64,000 nt of DNA. It comes from Odontesthes bonariensis (Eukaryota; Chordata; Actinopteri; Atheriniformes; Atherinopsidae). The translations under genes and the position numbers were made by a program. Below, piece by piece: positions 42,241 to 56,384 of this stretch. The DNA lies in contig NC_134527.1 in the NCBI RefSeq assembly GCF_027942865.1, positions 8,286,976-8,350,975 of the forward strand, read 5' to 3'. The notes under the pieces are model-generated. The model was not told where the DNA came from. It was given only the letters and a program-made list of their open reading frames with translations, and did no database searches. The first letter of the stretch is position 1, and every line of letters begins with the position of its first letter.

Positions 42241-44820
42241 TTGTAACGCGCCACCAAACTCTTTTAAAATATTTGTTATTAGTCACATACCTCGTTATCA
42301 TGTCTCAAGCGGAGTACACATAAATTAAAAGTCATAATTGAAATTGTATGTGTGAAAAATGTATTTAGAAACACGAACTGTACCTGCGTTTTGGGCTCAA
42401 AAAGAGTTATTTTTGTGAAATTTGCAGAATAATTTGTGATGGGGTAAGGTTGAGAGATGGGCGTTTTGTAAAACTTTGTTATTGTGAATAAGAAAACTTT
42501 AGAAGAATAGTCTTGTTTTGGTGGTTTGAAGAAAGCGCTGTATTTAATTAATTAATTTATTTATTCTTTGGTGAATGTGGTCTGTATGTTTATATGTCTT
42601 CCCCACTGTATATATATGTTGTTCTCAGGATAATAATAGCCTAATAAGAAGAACATATTGGACTCAAAAACACAGTTGTTGCACCGGCATTCATTGACTT
42701 GTTCTCCTTCCAGCTCCCAAAACAGATACTCTCTTGGCAGCGTATAAATGAAGCGCTGAAAAAGCACTTGTTGATATGATAAACAACATTAGTCTTCTTC
42801 CTGCTCTTTCTCGGTGTATATTTATTTGCACAATTGTAGTTCCAGCAGGGCAACGGCACAAGTGAATAGAGTCCGTGCATAATTGGAAACAAATACCGAG
42901 AGGCAGACGGGGTAAGGCGGAGACAGAGGGACGGGGTCCCACTGCAGATGTGCATTCCTTTAACCAGTGGAGTGATGAAGCCTTTAAATAGAGCTGAGCA
43001 GGAATGCAAACAGACCCAACAGAAAGATGAAGCCTGGGGGCGTCGGAGGAGTACGAGCAGGGAGGTGAGGGGCAACAGGAATCAGCAGCGAGCCCTTTCC
43101 CTAAAACTTAGTTTGTTTTACTCAAGTATCTGCCCCTGCTAAAAGTAGCATTTGGGTCAAAGTTCATGGCATGATGTCACTCCTCTACAGCGTAAAACTA
43201 CCAAGAAACTCCACGTTATGCAATTAAGGGGAACGATTTCAACCTGGAATCGTAACTCTGTGCAACAGAATTGGATATTTACCAGCAAATCTTTTCATAT
43301 GACAACTGCGTACCCTTGTGTCTTTGCATGAGGTGGTTTCAAACCTTATTGACCAAATTAATTATGATCACTCACACAAGGTGTTAATGGGCCGTCGGTG
43401 GTCAAAAATGGTGTACTGGAAGATATAGTGACCTTTATTTAAAATAAGAATGAATACGGTTTAATAATGAAAGGGGGAAAAGGGAGAATTCCATTTGTGT
43501 GTTTGATATTTGGAATGTGTCCTTCTGTCATTTGCTATAGGTGTACGTTCAGTGTGATTGGAGTGAAGGAAACCAAAGTTGTCCCGGTTTTGGATGCTTT
43601 TTTTTTTTTTTTTTTTTTATCACTGCTGATTTACTGTCGTTGTAGAAAAATGACTTGTCCTTAGCGGCTGCTCCAGAAAAGGAAGCAAATTGTACACGGT
43701 GGGTGTAGGTTTGTTGGCTGTCAGTTGACCAATAGGAGCTCGTTTTCTCGCTGCACGTCCGTGTTCAGCGTTGCAGTAAAACAGAGCTGCAGAATCGAAA
43801 AAGCCTGCCTGTGATGTTAATTTGATCCAGATTTTCAGTGGTTCCCTGTTCTGAGTGCTGTGCATTTATTTTTTCGCTTTGAGAATTCATCCGTCTGACT
43901 GTCTTGTCCTGGCTTTGAGTCCCTACAGCCTTTATGGAAAGAGGAGCCAAACACCTGGCCACACCCTGTAGTCTTATAACAACAGTGGGTTCTAGATTAC
44001 ACTTCAGGAGGATTTCTTTTCTTGTTGAGGATATCCAGGCTCAACATCAGCAGTTGCACTCTCTGGACCCCACTTCACCACAAAGGAACTGAAGGTATAC
44101 AGTGTAAGAAGAGTGAGAGACACCAAACACCTTGTTGTTTACCTGCTGGTCAAAGGCCTCAGTCTCCAGAGGAGGAAAACCTGAGTGTATTTTTGCCTTA
44201 CTAACAAAACAAAAACAAAAAAAAACCCTGTAAGAAATGGCAGGAAGAAATGTGCTCTTTGGACTTGAGGCATGTCCAGAAAAGAAAGGGAACTCCAAAG
44301 GTGCTCGGCTTTCACAGAGGAGTGAGGCGCGTTATTTGAAGCGCAGCTTCATGTTTTTGGCTGCAGCCTTTGTCCGGATGGCAGCTCGATCCTGAAAATG
44401 TATGCTTTGGGTTTTTGTAGACAACTTGTACAAAGGTTGGGATTTAATAGTGTTTAACACAAGGGCGGAGGTGATCGTTTACAGTTACGTGTTGGAACAC
44501 ACATATCAAATTAGTTCCCTTAAGTCAGGTGTTGTGGAACTTTTTCAGATAAGCTCTTTATTTTGTCTTTGACACGTTTTCTTAGCAGTTTGATTTAGAC
44601 AGAACGACAACCCTAAATCTAACTTATCCAACAATAATTAAATTTATGAACAGCTCAGCTCAGTTAAATGCGCCTCCTATTCTTGATTAAGTGCGGCACT
44701 GTTATTCAGTTTGCGTTTTGCTTTGCCTGAATCCCCTACAGACGGCTCTCAATCCCTGCTCTGGCTCGGGCCAAAAACCACATGCGCGCAGAAAAACGTA
44801 CTGGCTCCACCGAGACCTTG

Positions 44821-44827
44821 ACACACA

Positions 44828-44869
<42 letters not shown>
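44821..44869. repeat. (CT)n(CA)n microsatellite
   Basis: CT units followed by about 15 CA units. Confidence 0.95.
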
Positions 44870-44871
<2 letters not shown>

Positions 44872-47800
44872 TATACACGTATAGACACAGCTGAGACAGT
44901 CCATTGCCTTTGTGTATGCACACTCTTATAATCAAATGCACACCGAGTTAAACGACGTCCAAGCCTCCATACTCTTCTCCACACTCATATTTCACCAGTC
45001 ACTCACAGAGGGCCCACAGCAATCAACTCTAAATTAGAGAGAGCTGCTCCAAGAACTCGGGAGCAGCTTGCCAGCTCTGAGGCCATAGTGTTCTTGGTGT
45101 GTATGTGAGAAACAGAGGGAGAGAGAGAGAGAGCCAGCCGTTGATATTAAACCAACTTTGAGGGGCCTTGATGGGGGTATTTCTACTCCTTTGTCATGCT
45201 GCTCCTGCACTTTGTCCACTTTGAGCTCTGTTCAGTTGTGCAGTTCAGAAATGAGGCTGCAATAGAGACTCAGAATGTTTCACCCAAACCTGGATTCTTC
45301 ACCTCGACTTGATTTCCGACTGTCTGTGGTTCCTACAGCTCTAACCCGCGTGGCCGAACCACCTATGTGCTTTCTGATTAGGTGGCTGGAAGTTGTGGCA
45401 CATTGAGGGTTTGCAGCAGGGCTTCTTTGCTCCAATAAGTGCAATTGTGCTATAAAGATATGCTTCTTTTATCCGACATAATTTGTTGATTCATTGGACT
45501 TGAAGTAGAAAATTCTGGAGTTTCACATTCTTGTATTGAATTTAACTTGCCCCAAAATTAGCTGTAGGGCAAGAGGCTATGAAAGAATAAAGTTTCAAAC
45601 TGTCTTGTGGAATGATTGTCTTCAGTGTTTTGTGGTCATGGATTGCCATCATCTGTTTGTTTAGTTTGGCTTCATGAATAATGGTAGCAAAATGCACTTC
45701 TGTAAACATCATATTTAGCAGGCCACGTAATTTGTAGAAAGAACTTTGTTTTTTTTGATGCTGGCATGTCTTTTGGTTCATATGTTTGTGAGTACATTAG
45801 ATGCAGCGTAAACAGAACTTTTCTACAAACAGGTTAGACGTCATACAAGTGAGAACAAAGCAAACAAATCTAGGTGTTGCTTAGCTTATATTTGCATTTG
45901 CATGAATAGGTTGAAAATATTTCTGTTGTAAACAGCAATATGTTCCCCTATGATGTGTGAATTTTAAATAGGAGCGTCAGAGAGCTGCTCAGCAACGCAT
46001 AGTGGCCATTTATCCCAACTCTCCCAACTCTATCACTTACATCTTCCCAGTTTCCTGCACAGTTGGGACACTTTGTATTTTAGAGGCATAGTAGTAGATG
46101 GATTAAGTTTTCTTCTGCAGACGAAGAGTGAAATTGTATTTCCTACTATTGAACTTGCACAGGCCTCCACTCAGGAAACCTTTTTTTTTTTTGTTTACTA
46201 TTTTATCATCACAGTCAACAAGGAGACGTTGTATTAGGCTGTTATGTGCTTTGACTGGGATATCAGAAATAGTTGTGAAAGATTTGCACGTTTGACACAA
46301 GGCTGCAGTTCTGCCAGTGAAAGCAGCATTTTTACATTTTGCTGTAAAAGCCGTAACTATTCTGTCCAGTGCCATGTTGACTTTGAAAATATAGCTAACT
46401 AGAGAGATTATTTGAGCTTGGCAGAGTGTAAGTCTGGGCCAGAGAAACGTTCTATTGATTGCTTTGGTATAGAATTCTACCTCCATGACGTGCCAAACCA
46501 GCGTGGTGTACACAGAGAATTGATTTTCAAGCTGGTGTGGCAGAAACCCACCAGCCGTTTGGCTTGTCAGTAGTGACTCCCACCCTGCAGGTGTTTGTAT
46601 ATACCATCGCCGCCATCTCAAAAATGTTCTATTTGGGAAATTGTTGTCTGCCTTTTGATTAAAGATTTTTCAGCTGAGTAAATAAATCCATCCACATTTG
46701 TTTGCACACGGCACATTTTCGAGTTAACCAAGTAGCCGACAGGTCGTAGATGAATTTTCATCCTTCAGCTTGGCTTGTAGGCACCATTTTCAAAGGTCTT
46801 CACAACTGCAGCGCTGGCTTTGATCCAAAAAAAAAAGGCTAAGAGGCTCAGCTTTTACATACGTGTTTATGAGTGGTTTCCCCTTTGTAAATGATGTTTG
46901 TCTTTGTGACCGCCGTGCAGAATTGGCCTGTCTGGTTTGAATATTCAAACCTTAAAGGGAAACGTTACCTTTGTGTATTTGTACTGCTGTTTGCATAGGA
47001 TAAACACGGCAGAGTTGCTCGTATTCTGTGTAGAAAAATCTATGTAGATGCTTTATCGGTTCCTTTGAACATTTGAACCTGGGTGTTAGAAACTTGTATT
47101 GTATGTTCTTCCCTTTTTAATCAATAGTCCTCCTAAAACGTTTTGCTTTGTAATGGCTACAGTTTCTTCTCCATTTCTTAAGTTTAAAAGACCCCCATCA
47201 GGGTTGTTTAGAGTTATAGCCAATCTTGCGTCAACATGCAGGTTAAATACTACTGCAGTTAATTTTTCAATTGTTTTACCCAGCGTATGACAGTATTTAC
47301 TCAGCTGTCCAAATGAAGAAAAAATGAACATGGCAAATGAGCAAAGTTTCAGTGATTCATATCCCTTTAACAAAGAGATATGTTGGCAAAATCTAATGAT
47401 TGTATAAACTTGGGCAGTTATTTAGTTTTTGGAGCTTAGTGTTGGGGAAAAAAAGCCAAAATCTTAATGTATCCAGCTATGGCTAAGTGGAGAAAGCAAG
47501 TAAGATGCTTAAAAATGAGGAGCATGTTTGATTGGTACAAACGAAAAGAAACGGCACACCTTTACGCCTCTGTAGACATTTCTGGCAGCTAAATGGCTAA
47601 AAAGCACAAGTCTGCGCTCTAAAGCTCACATTGTGTTAAATGTTGCCGCTTATCACTCGAGGATGAATCTCGATTTTAGTGTTTTTAAGTCGTGAGGGTG
47701 TCAAAGATGGAGCAGAATGTGTTATACCTCTGCAGAAAAAGGTGTTTGACCATATCACCTTCACATGTTCCTCCTGTAAGGAGGTGACTATTTTTACTCG

Positions 47801-49925
47801 TCTGGTCATGAATAATCAATAGAGCTGTCTATTCAAATTATCAGATAGTCAGTTGGGATGTAGCAAACATGTCTCTCGGAATGAATGAATCTGTGTGAAC
47901 ACATCTTTCTTCTCCCTTCGTTCATTCTGTCATCTCTATAGTTTTTGTGTTTTACCTGCGTTTGCTCCCACTTTCTCTCCCTGTCATCTGTCTCTGTGCC
48001 TCTCCCTTTGATACTTTTATTCCCTTCCAGCTCTCTGTCTTCTCCCCTCACCTTCCCTACCTTCTTGCCCCTGCCATGTTTGTTGTCTTCATGGAGTGTT
48101 AGCAGTCTTAAAGAAGGATAAATGGGTGTTATCGAGCATGGGGATCATATCTGATTTGGCAAGCAAGTGACATAAACAAATGAGAATGAAGCTAACGCTA
48201 CACTAGCAATAGTTGTTGGAGAACATTCAGAATCCAGCTGATATTGTCCAAATATGTAATTTTTTTTAAAGTAGTAATTGCAGACCTGAGTGACAAGTAT
48301 TCTTCATTTACTGCTTTTGTGTACAACCAGTAAGGAAGGCATCGTTTGTTGTCGATTGTTGAATTGATGGAGGATGATGTTGGTTATCAGTTCTTTTGAT
48401 GCGTTTTTTGACGAGGCAGACAGGTGCTTAAAAGATAACGCTGTGAAAGAAAAGACTTCCAAGCCATCCTCGGCTTTGACGTACAGACATACAGCGTGTT
48501 CATGTATGCTCTGATTGGGCAATTTTATCTATTTTCACATCATTAGTAGGTGGTTGATGACTCATTTTTGATTCAAGCTTGTATTTTGATTCAGTATTAT
48601 TGTTAATGGGTAGACGGTCAGTTTATCAAGGAGAAAAAGGTCTATGTGTAACGTAACACATTTTAAAATATGAATAAATATTGAACTTCTCAGTGAAAGA
48701 CTAGTATCTGAGTCAGTGGAAACAACCCGAGGGCTGAATAAGGCATTCGCTGCTTATGTCAGTTTGTTGGAATTTAAAGTTAAAGTTACCTTCAAGGCCG
48801 TTTTAATGCAGACATTAAGGTTGGTATCAGTGAGTCGGGCAGATTGTGTCGACCTTGTGTCACTTCATGACAACAACACTGCTCAATGCTTAAAAAAATA
48901 TAGCTGGCATGAAAGCTTGCAGAAGAAAATCAATAGATTCAAAGATTCAAAGGTTTATTGTCATATGTGCAATAAACGATTGATGTGATAAATGATCCTT
49001 GGCCTTTGTTCTGTTTTTGCTAAATGCTCGGTCCTAAATACATCAGAAAATGGCTGCTTGCAGAATGTAGTCACATTTTTGAACAGGATGAAAATATGCA
49101 GCTCGACAGACTTGTCCTTACCTCTTCCTCTAAAACTGCCTCTTTCATTGTTATCAAAAGCAGATTGGAAGAAACAACGGGCATGTACTCAACCAGCATT
49201 CTCTTGTTCGCAGGCTTTTTAATCTTCAAGATCAGGTTCGGCTTTAAGGGATTTATTTTTACAGTGAATGGTCGGACGCACAGCAACTCACCTAATACAC
49301 GGTGAATATCATTTTAAAACACCAAACCATTAAGCTTGTAAATGCATTTATACAGCAACCAGAATCGATACATTTGAGAGATTATGGTTGTAGTAATCTT
49401 CCAAAAAATGGTATATCTGGTCACAATAGCAGTGAAGAGAAGCATGCCTCTATATCATGTGTTACACAAATGTTTGATGACCCTTTGGAACCTGTTCAGT
49501 TGAATAATTTCCAAATAGTCTTTTCCTTGGGTCAACATGTGGCTAATGTGTCAGATAACATAACAGTGGGAGACAGGATGAGGCTCTTTATCCGTAGTTC
49601 ACCTGTTTAAAAGTGATCCCAACAAAATGGCAGAAAGGTGTCCCACTTGCAGACTCAGACCAGCTTCTATCATTTGAATTTCTGTACTTTCGATTTGAAA
49701 TGGTCTAAAAGATCAAAAACTACACTGCACCTTACCAGACAACAGTTTTCAGTTGTGGTGCAGTGCATAGAGGTGACCATCAGAGAAAGACTAATACCTT
49801 TAAACTAGTGTGGCCATGTAGAGCATTCTCTGGTTTAGCAGATCTGAACTCTTAAAAACCTCCATCTGTCTCTGCCTTTGATCTTGACCTGGCTTTGTAA
49901 TCCCTATCCTGAATCACATCAACCT

Positions 49926-49970
49926 ACACACACACACACACACGCACACACACACACACACGTACACACA
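49926..49970. repeat. (CA)n microsatellite, interrupted
   Basis: CA repeat with a few CG and GT interruptions. Confidence 0.95.
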
Positions 49971-51591
49971 AACATGGAGTGGCTGCAAATCAACAAACTT
50001 TGAAACCAAATCATGGCAGCCACTGTAAACCAACCTTTCGTCTATCTGCCTTGCTATCTCAAGCAAACTGGGTGAATGATGTGCTGTTTTTGCGAGCCAG
50101 GTCTGTGCCCAGAGCCAAACAGTCTGATGAGGGCCTGTCTCTTTATTGGCCGCTCGTTTATTCTGAATGAAGCCTCATTATAGTTTGTGTTGCATCTCGC
50201 TCCCGGGAGCAGGAGCAGTACATCGCAAAATGTATCTTACAGCTTAGCTTGTGCTCATTATTGCTTTCATCCATTGTTATTTATGTTGCATCTGAAGGAT
50301 GCTGAAGAAAGGTCTAAAAGTTGATATTCCTGGTCGATGACTGGCCAATGTCTGCCTTGACTGAATGGTTGCTCTGTAGGTGTTTTGACGTACACTACAG
50401 CTCAATTGTGTGTGTTTTGACTCCATCTGGTGTACGAGGGCTTTTTATTTCACAGCGTGATCCTTTTGGATATTATATTATATGAGAAAGTTTTTCTCAT
50501 GTTTGAAAATCCAAGCTCCAGATATATGATTTCTGTTTTTCACGCCTGTTTTCACTTCATACTCATTTAGTAAAGTAAACTACCGTGTGAGCATGTGTTT
50601 TTGCACACAGGTCTGCATCTGAACTGCATTGTGTGCCACAAGAATTTAAAAGCAAGGCTCACTTGTTCTATCAGTACTTTTTTTCTTTTTGACTCAAAAG
50701 CTGCCATTTTTCAAAGATTAAAACAACTCTTACGGATGTTGTTCTCCTCCCTGTGAATAGGTTTTTCTTTTTGTTTTTTTTATCCTTGGCCTATGTTTTG
50801 GTGTTTTTCAGACATACTTCTTAGTTATTGATGTTAGCATATTGTTTTCTAATTGGCTCATCTTTTGTAGACTTGTATAGAGTTGTATTTTAGCTAATTG
50901 TCGACTGAATCAGCTTGTGAAATCATAGAAACACAGACAAAGTAGAACATCTGCACCATGGCCGTGTTAATGTGTTTTTAAATGTCAGTGCTCACGCTCT
51001 AGACATATAGGAGACATCACTTCCTGTTTACAGCTCCGTTTGCGCCTTTTACTTAGAACTGCATATGTACAGTCAGTTGATGTTTTGTTCAGTCAAGATT
51101 CTGAAAGCAGGCCAGGCTTTAATTATATGAAATGTGGCTCTGATTAAGATTACTGTGCATCTCTCCCTGTGACTTTCATCTTTGCATCTTTTGCGGTGGA
51201 ATTTTTTTAAAAAGAAACTATTTCATAATCATTTTTGCATGTTTTTTTCCCTCTGGTTTATCTTGTGCTGTGACCTGAGGTTAAACTTAGTTTCCCTCTA
51301 CCTCAGTGTGTAGCTGATCAACTGTTTAACACAGGTGACTTTGCTCCATTTCTTTCTCTCTCGCTATCTCACATAGAGGTTTATCTCCTCTTTCTCCCAT
51401 TCAGTTTTTTAAAAACCAGTTTCTTTTATTGCCTTTTTGTTACCAGCTAAACTCTCCGCCTCTTCCTCAGCATGATAGTCAAGTTACCCAGTCTGGAGTA
51501 ATGGGGAAAGTATGGAGTTCCCAGCAGAGTGACTCATTGCTCAGTGGAACAGGGGTCGTGTATGAGGCTGGTAGGGGGAGAGATATCCATG

Positions 51592-51592
<1 letters not shown>

Positions 51593-51629
<37 letters not shown>
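51593..51629. repeat. (TG)n microsatellite
   Basis: About 18 TG units; gives an artefactual Val-Cys frame. Confidence 0.95.
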
Positions 51630-51632
<3 letters not shown>

Positions 51633-54364
51633 CTCTAACATGTTTGTGTAATTTGGATGTATATACTTCCCATGTTTTCCTTTCTGTAGAGCACTTTGTG
51701 AGAGCTCTCTGAAAAGGTCATCAGGTGGTAAAAGTAAAGCACATATAAACCTGTGTACACATTCTTAACCGAAAGGATGAGGGGGGAAAAAAGCTTGTCA
51801 TTTACTTCCTTATATTTATGGTACCAGGTAATCTTTTTTTAAACAATATCCACACAGATCTGTTTATCCTCATCTTATTTAATTTTTTATTTTTTTTACT
51901 GGCTTATATTTTCAGTTAGTGTCTTAGTTATGGGTTAAATTCAGATTTAGGCAAGCTAAGAAATGCCATCCCATGGTATGTGAACATTTCTTATTATAAC
52001 TTCTATGCTTAAAATGGGAAAGGTTTCGCACAACTTGTGACCATAGAACAACTTTTCAGCACTTAGGAGTCGATGATTTCATTAGGGGCCATTTCTGTAC
52101 CATTACAATAAAAGAGCCAAGAATCAATTAAATGTCAAGAAAAATAAAAAGGGAGGAAATTGGATATTACTCGGTCTTACCGCAGTGGTTCACATCATCG
52201 GGATGTATGATCTCCAGGTGCTCTCTCAAAGGGAATCAGTCAGTCTCTCTTCATGAAGTGCCATGAGATGACTTTTTATTGTGCACGAGGATAAGTATCA
52301 CTAAGATTTTAACAGTACCACTTCTCTGACTGATGGTGCTTATTCACCTGGTACTTTTAACAGCATTGTTATTGGTTCTTTTAGTAAGTTTATAAGAACG
52401 AAAGCGTTAGAAGACGAACAAGCGTGTAGGGAAAAAGCCTCATGAACGGATGCCTTTGATTAGAAATGATATTCCCACAGTTGACATGCTAATATCAAAC
52501 ATTATGTGAGGAAATCTCTACATCAGGTTTTCACATGTTGTAGTTTTCCACTATCATCCACTGTTTAGGTCGTTAACTGCAGCCGTTATGTCAAAGGCAG
52601 TAGCAGCAGTTTAGCACTCGCTAGCCACCTAGTTAGGTTTAAGCATAGAAAGTGCTTTGTTTGAGTAGTTTGAGTTAAGAAAAGGTCATGGTTAGGCTTT
52701 ATGTTCACAACGTTAATCGTGTTCATTGGAAAAAGAAACCGAAGGCTGTCCTGTGTGTTACAGTCTGATGCCAAACGTTGGCACGTGATGCGTCGGGGCG
52801 AGACTGGACTCGCCATTTCTGTTTTTATGAGTAAATTCTCATAACATTTCCTCCATCAAAGTTTCAATTTAAAGTGAACGATCGACTATATTTCAAAAGT
52901 GCAAACAGTCCAGTTTATCATATTTTGGGTCTGTGCTAATGCGCACGTGTGTTTTATTCAGTGTTACATAAAACGGCTATCTTCAAGTATCTGCTTCATG
53001 TCTTTATAATTAGTTCCAGCAGTAGAACGGCGCCAGTCAAATGTATTTGAATGCACGTATAGGCGCACGCACATACACACACATTCAGAAACAGTGCTTA
53101 CACAGGCAGATCATCAGGGGAGTGTGGCAAAGCAGAACTGGAACTGGGCAGAGGTTACTGGCTACCCAACCTGCTGGCTTATTGACTTATTGGACTGAGT
53201 TTGACACAGCTATCATCAGAAGCATGTGTGTGCATTCATACTCTTCATTATTTCATCAGACAAGCATTGACATTTGCTTCTTTTTAATGCTAGCACATCA
53301 TGCAGATCAAGCTGTTTTAGTAAGAGGATAACAGATCCTCCTTGAATTACTGAATTGTATATTAGTGTCACAAATCTGTGTCAGTCGTTCCAATGATGGG
53401 CTGTAGTAGTGATGTAGGACTTGTAATTGTAATCACACAGCACATTGTATGTGCCTCTGTGTATACGCCTGTGGCTGTGTCTGTGTGTAAGGCTTTGTTG
53501 GATAACAGAGAGCAGATGTGGGTAGGTAGGTGGGTGTGTGTTTAAAAGAGCTTGTCATCGGCTCACACAGAGCAGAAGTGTGTTGGACCATCATCTACCG
53601 CTGGCGACTAGCAGCAATGACTTAAGCTGTTCTGCTACATTTCACATGCTGAACCAAAGTGCATAAACTATAAACACAATATAAAAATATACAAAACATT
53701 AATGCAGTTGCATGCTGTTAGGATGTGTGGTTCATCAGAGAAGTGGATGCGCTGACAGATGTTCGGGTCAGTCCTGCAACAGCTAAAACGCTATCGCTGT
53801 GGAATTTTCCAAACCGCGGTAATAAAATGTTGTGGTTTACGGTAAAATTCTGGTATGGACAGCTGACTTCAGTTGAACGCAGTCCAAACGGTTTAGCGTA
53901 GTTAAACGTGGATAAACATGTCGAGTGCTGAGATCCCATCTGCAGTTGAAGTGTCAGTAGGGAAGTTGAATTAGTCACCTTTTTTGCGCGCTGTTTATTT
54001 GAGTTCACCTTGTTCATTTACCAAAAGAAAACCAGATCTTGTAAACAAATGTCACCAGAAAATGCATTTCTTTTTCATTGGTGGTTTGCATACAATTCAA
54101 ATATCTCATTTACTCAACCTCAGGATTTTTAAACGGGCGCAAAGTGATGTTTCTTTAACGTCGGCAATGGTCTTCAACTGTTCCACAATGTTACAAACCC
54201 TTTTGATGGAGTACGCTGCTTTATGTGATCTGAGTATAAGTAAACACCACATTTGGAGAAGAATAATGACTGGTGAATTCAAAAAACTTTCTTTGTTTAA
54301 TGAAGAATAATGACCATTCACAATGCAATCTTGTATAGTGGCACTTTTTTTCTTTTCTTTTTTT

Positions 54365-54395
54365 ATATGTGCAACCTCAAAATGGTTGCACATAT
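54365..54395. repeat. Perfect 12-bp hairpin
   Basis: ATATGTGCAACC (54365-54376) and its exact complement GGTTGCACATAT (54384-54395) flank a 7-base loop. No gene context was recognised. Confidence 0.8.
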
Positions 54396-55882
54396 TGAAC
54401 AATGAGTGCTGTTCCACCCCAAGAGGAAGGTATACCTCTGGTTTTGGCAACCAGAAAGGTTCCACTGGACAACATCTGCTTGGCCACTCTTTTTGTGGTC
54501 ATCTGGTTCTCACAGGAGTGCTTAACAGTCGCGAAGCTGGAAGAAAACGTCTATTCTTATATAAGTGATGAATGCAGACGGCTTAAGCAAAGCTTATTAC
54601 TGAGCAAGAGAACTGGGGTAACTTACTGGGAAGCATAAATAATTTTTTTTCCTTTAGTCAAAAAGACTGGTCTGCAGTCTTAGATTTCTGTTTCTTACCA
54701 TTTACAGTGACAGTTTATGAAGATTATTCATGATTGAAATCTACTGAACATTAAACTCAATAAAAAGACTGAAGGCACTCTATAATATTTCTATGTAGTT
54801 CTAACTATTGGAGGCTGTTTGTCTTGTTTGTCCCCTTTAATGCCATGGAAACAGTGAATATTCTTTATGGGAAAAGGTCAGTTTTAGAGTATTTCAGGCT
54901 TTCATTACGCTGTCTTTGGGTGAACACAAATTCATCCATTGTAAATGGCCTAAAAGCTTGTATTATAAGCTTTCACATGAAAACTAAGTCGAAATCATTT
55001 TTGTCTGTTCAACCATGACCATGTCAATGACTTCTCAGTGCTTACACGGCCCAGCAGATGTCCTTTTCCTTCCCTGGAGATTCAAAAATGGATAAATGTT
55101 GTAAGTTTTACCAGCAATCGATGTGACACAGCCAGGATGCATCTGATGAACCGTGCATTGCCAATATATCTGTGCCTCCCTTCTTAAAACCCAAACAAAG
55201 CACAAAGGAATAGAGTAACAGCAAACCAACTGTTTTCATTCATTTACCCACTTTCTGCTAATTATGCTACTTCAGTATTCCTATATGCAGTGTGAATGGA
55301 ACCTCAGAAGGAACCCATGATGATATTTTGTCCTTTTTGGGGATCTTGTAGTCCTCATAACTCAGAGAGCCTGGACTGTTTGGTCCGAATCCACCTATTG
55401 TGACGCGCAAAGCCAAGAAACTGTCTTCGCCCCAGTGTCTGCGCACACTGGAGACTGAAGATTAAAATCCTAGCTGTGGTTAATTTTAGCACATGCTGGT
55501 GTTTACTGTGGCACTGACAGTCGGGACAGAGGTTTTTCTCATCCCTCTTAAGCAGTGTAAAATAAACACTGCTCAACACCTTCCTGTACACAGGGCATTG
55601 ATGGTATTCTGCGGTTTTGGTATAGCAGCTGTCACTTAGCACTGCTCAGTTTTTTACTCGCCCTTCTCTATCATCACAAATCCTCCAAGTAGCAATAACT
55701 ATGCAAAATATCAAAGTTACTGGATGTGTCATTTCCTTTTAATAAAGAGACACTCGACGGAGAAATTCAGCTGATGCCCCGTCAACATGCCCGGCTTAAT
55801 ACATCTGACCTAAACTAAGGCTTTGGTTGTCCATGATTCAAAGACATTTGGGTTCCATACTTCCCTATTTCTTTGTTAATAG

Positions 55883-55925
55883 ACAAGGCAAAGCAAGTTT
55901 ATTTGTAGAGTGCAATTCAAAGTAA
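55883..55925. mobile_element. Fragment of an L2-like repeat tail
   Basis: GGCAAAGCAAGTTTATTTGT and AGAGTGCAATTCAAAG resemble the ATTTATTTATATAGC...ATTCAAAG tail of the LINE at 61262, but only about 40 bases remain. Confidence 0.4.
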
Positions 55926-55968
55926 TACAGTAGCTTAGCCACGCAAACGCAAGATGGGCTCATTTTAA

Positions 55969-56384
55969 AGCGGCAGTAGGCAACTTTTTTTTAGTCATAT
56001 TAGCTTGAACTGTCATGGGATTCTGGAAGTAGAATATTAAATAGGCTGTTTAGGAAAAATAACGAAATCTGTAGCTCCCTCTGAAGCCTGTAATCATGCT
56101 TGCAAAAACCGAGCGCTCCCGGCTGTTTTTAACCAATCAAGTTAGGGTGGAGGAATCCTACCTGTCAATCACAGCTTGTGCACACGCTGCTGAGCGTGAG
56201 TCTGCCCCAGCTTGTGTGCGCTCACACTGGTGTGAACTCACGTGCACAACCTCGTCCACAGAGGGGGAGGGGTTTGGGGGGCGATTCGGAGCTTGTTAGA
56301 GGTTGGGGGAGGGACCTGAAAGTTGTATCAGTTCGAATTTTCCGACTTTAGACTCGTAATTTTGAAAACTTGCCTACTGCAGCT
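55969..56384. mobile_element. TTAA-type MITE (416 bp)
   Basis: Flanked by TTAA at 55965-55968 and 56385-56388. The ends are inverted: AGCGGCAGTAGGCAAC at the left and, inward from the right, AGCTGCAGTAGGCAAG. No transposase is encoded. The TTAA duplication suggests mobilisation by a piggyBac-type enzyme, which is inferred. Confidence 0.82.

Larger units (their letters stand above)
42241..55880. other. No supportable gene (intron or intergenic DNA)
   Basis: I found no exon with a recognised protein pattern and proper splice phases. The longest open frame in the window, 172 codons on the minus strand at 46103-46621, has no recognisable domain. A LINE-tail-like piece lies at 48934-48972 (AAAGATTCAAAGGTTTATTG). 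Microsatellites are listed separately. Confidence 0.5.

Noticed and set aside
54106-54465. 119-codon minus-strand frame
   Set aside because: No domain, no splice context and no conserved motif; consistent with chance in AT-rich DNA.
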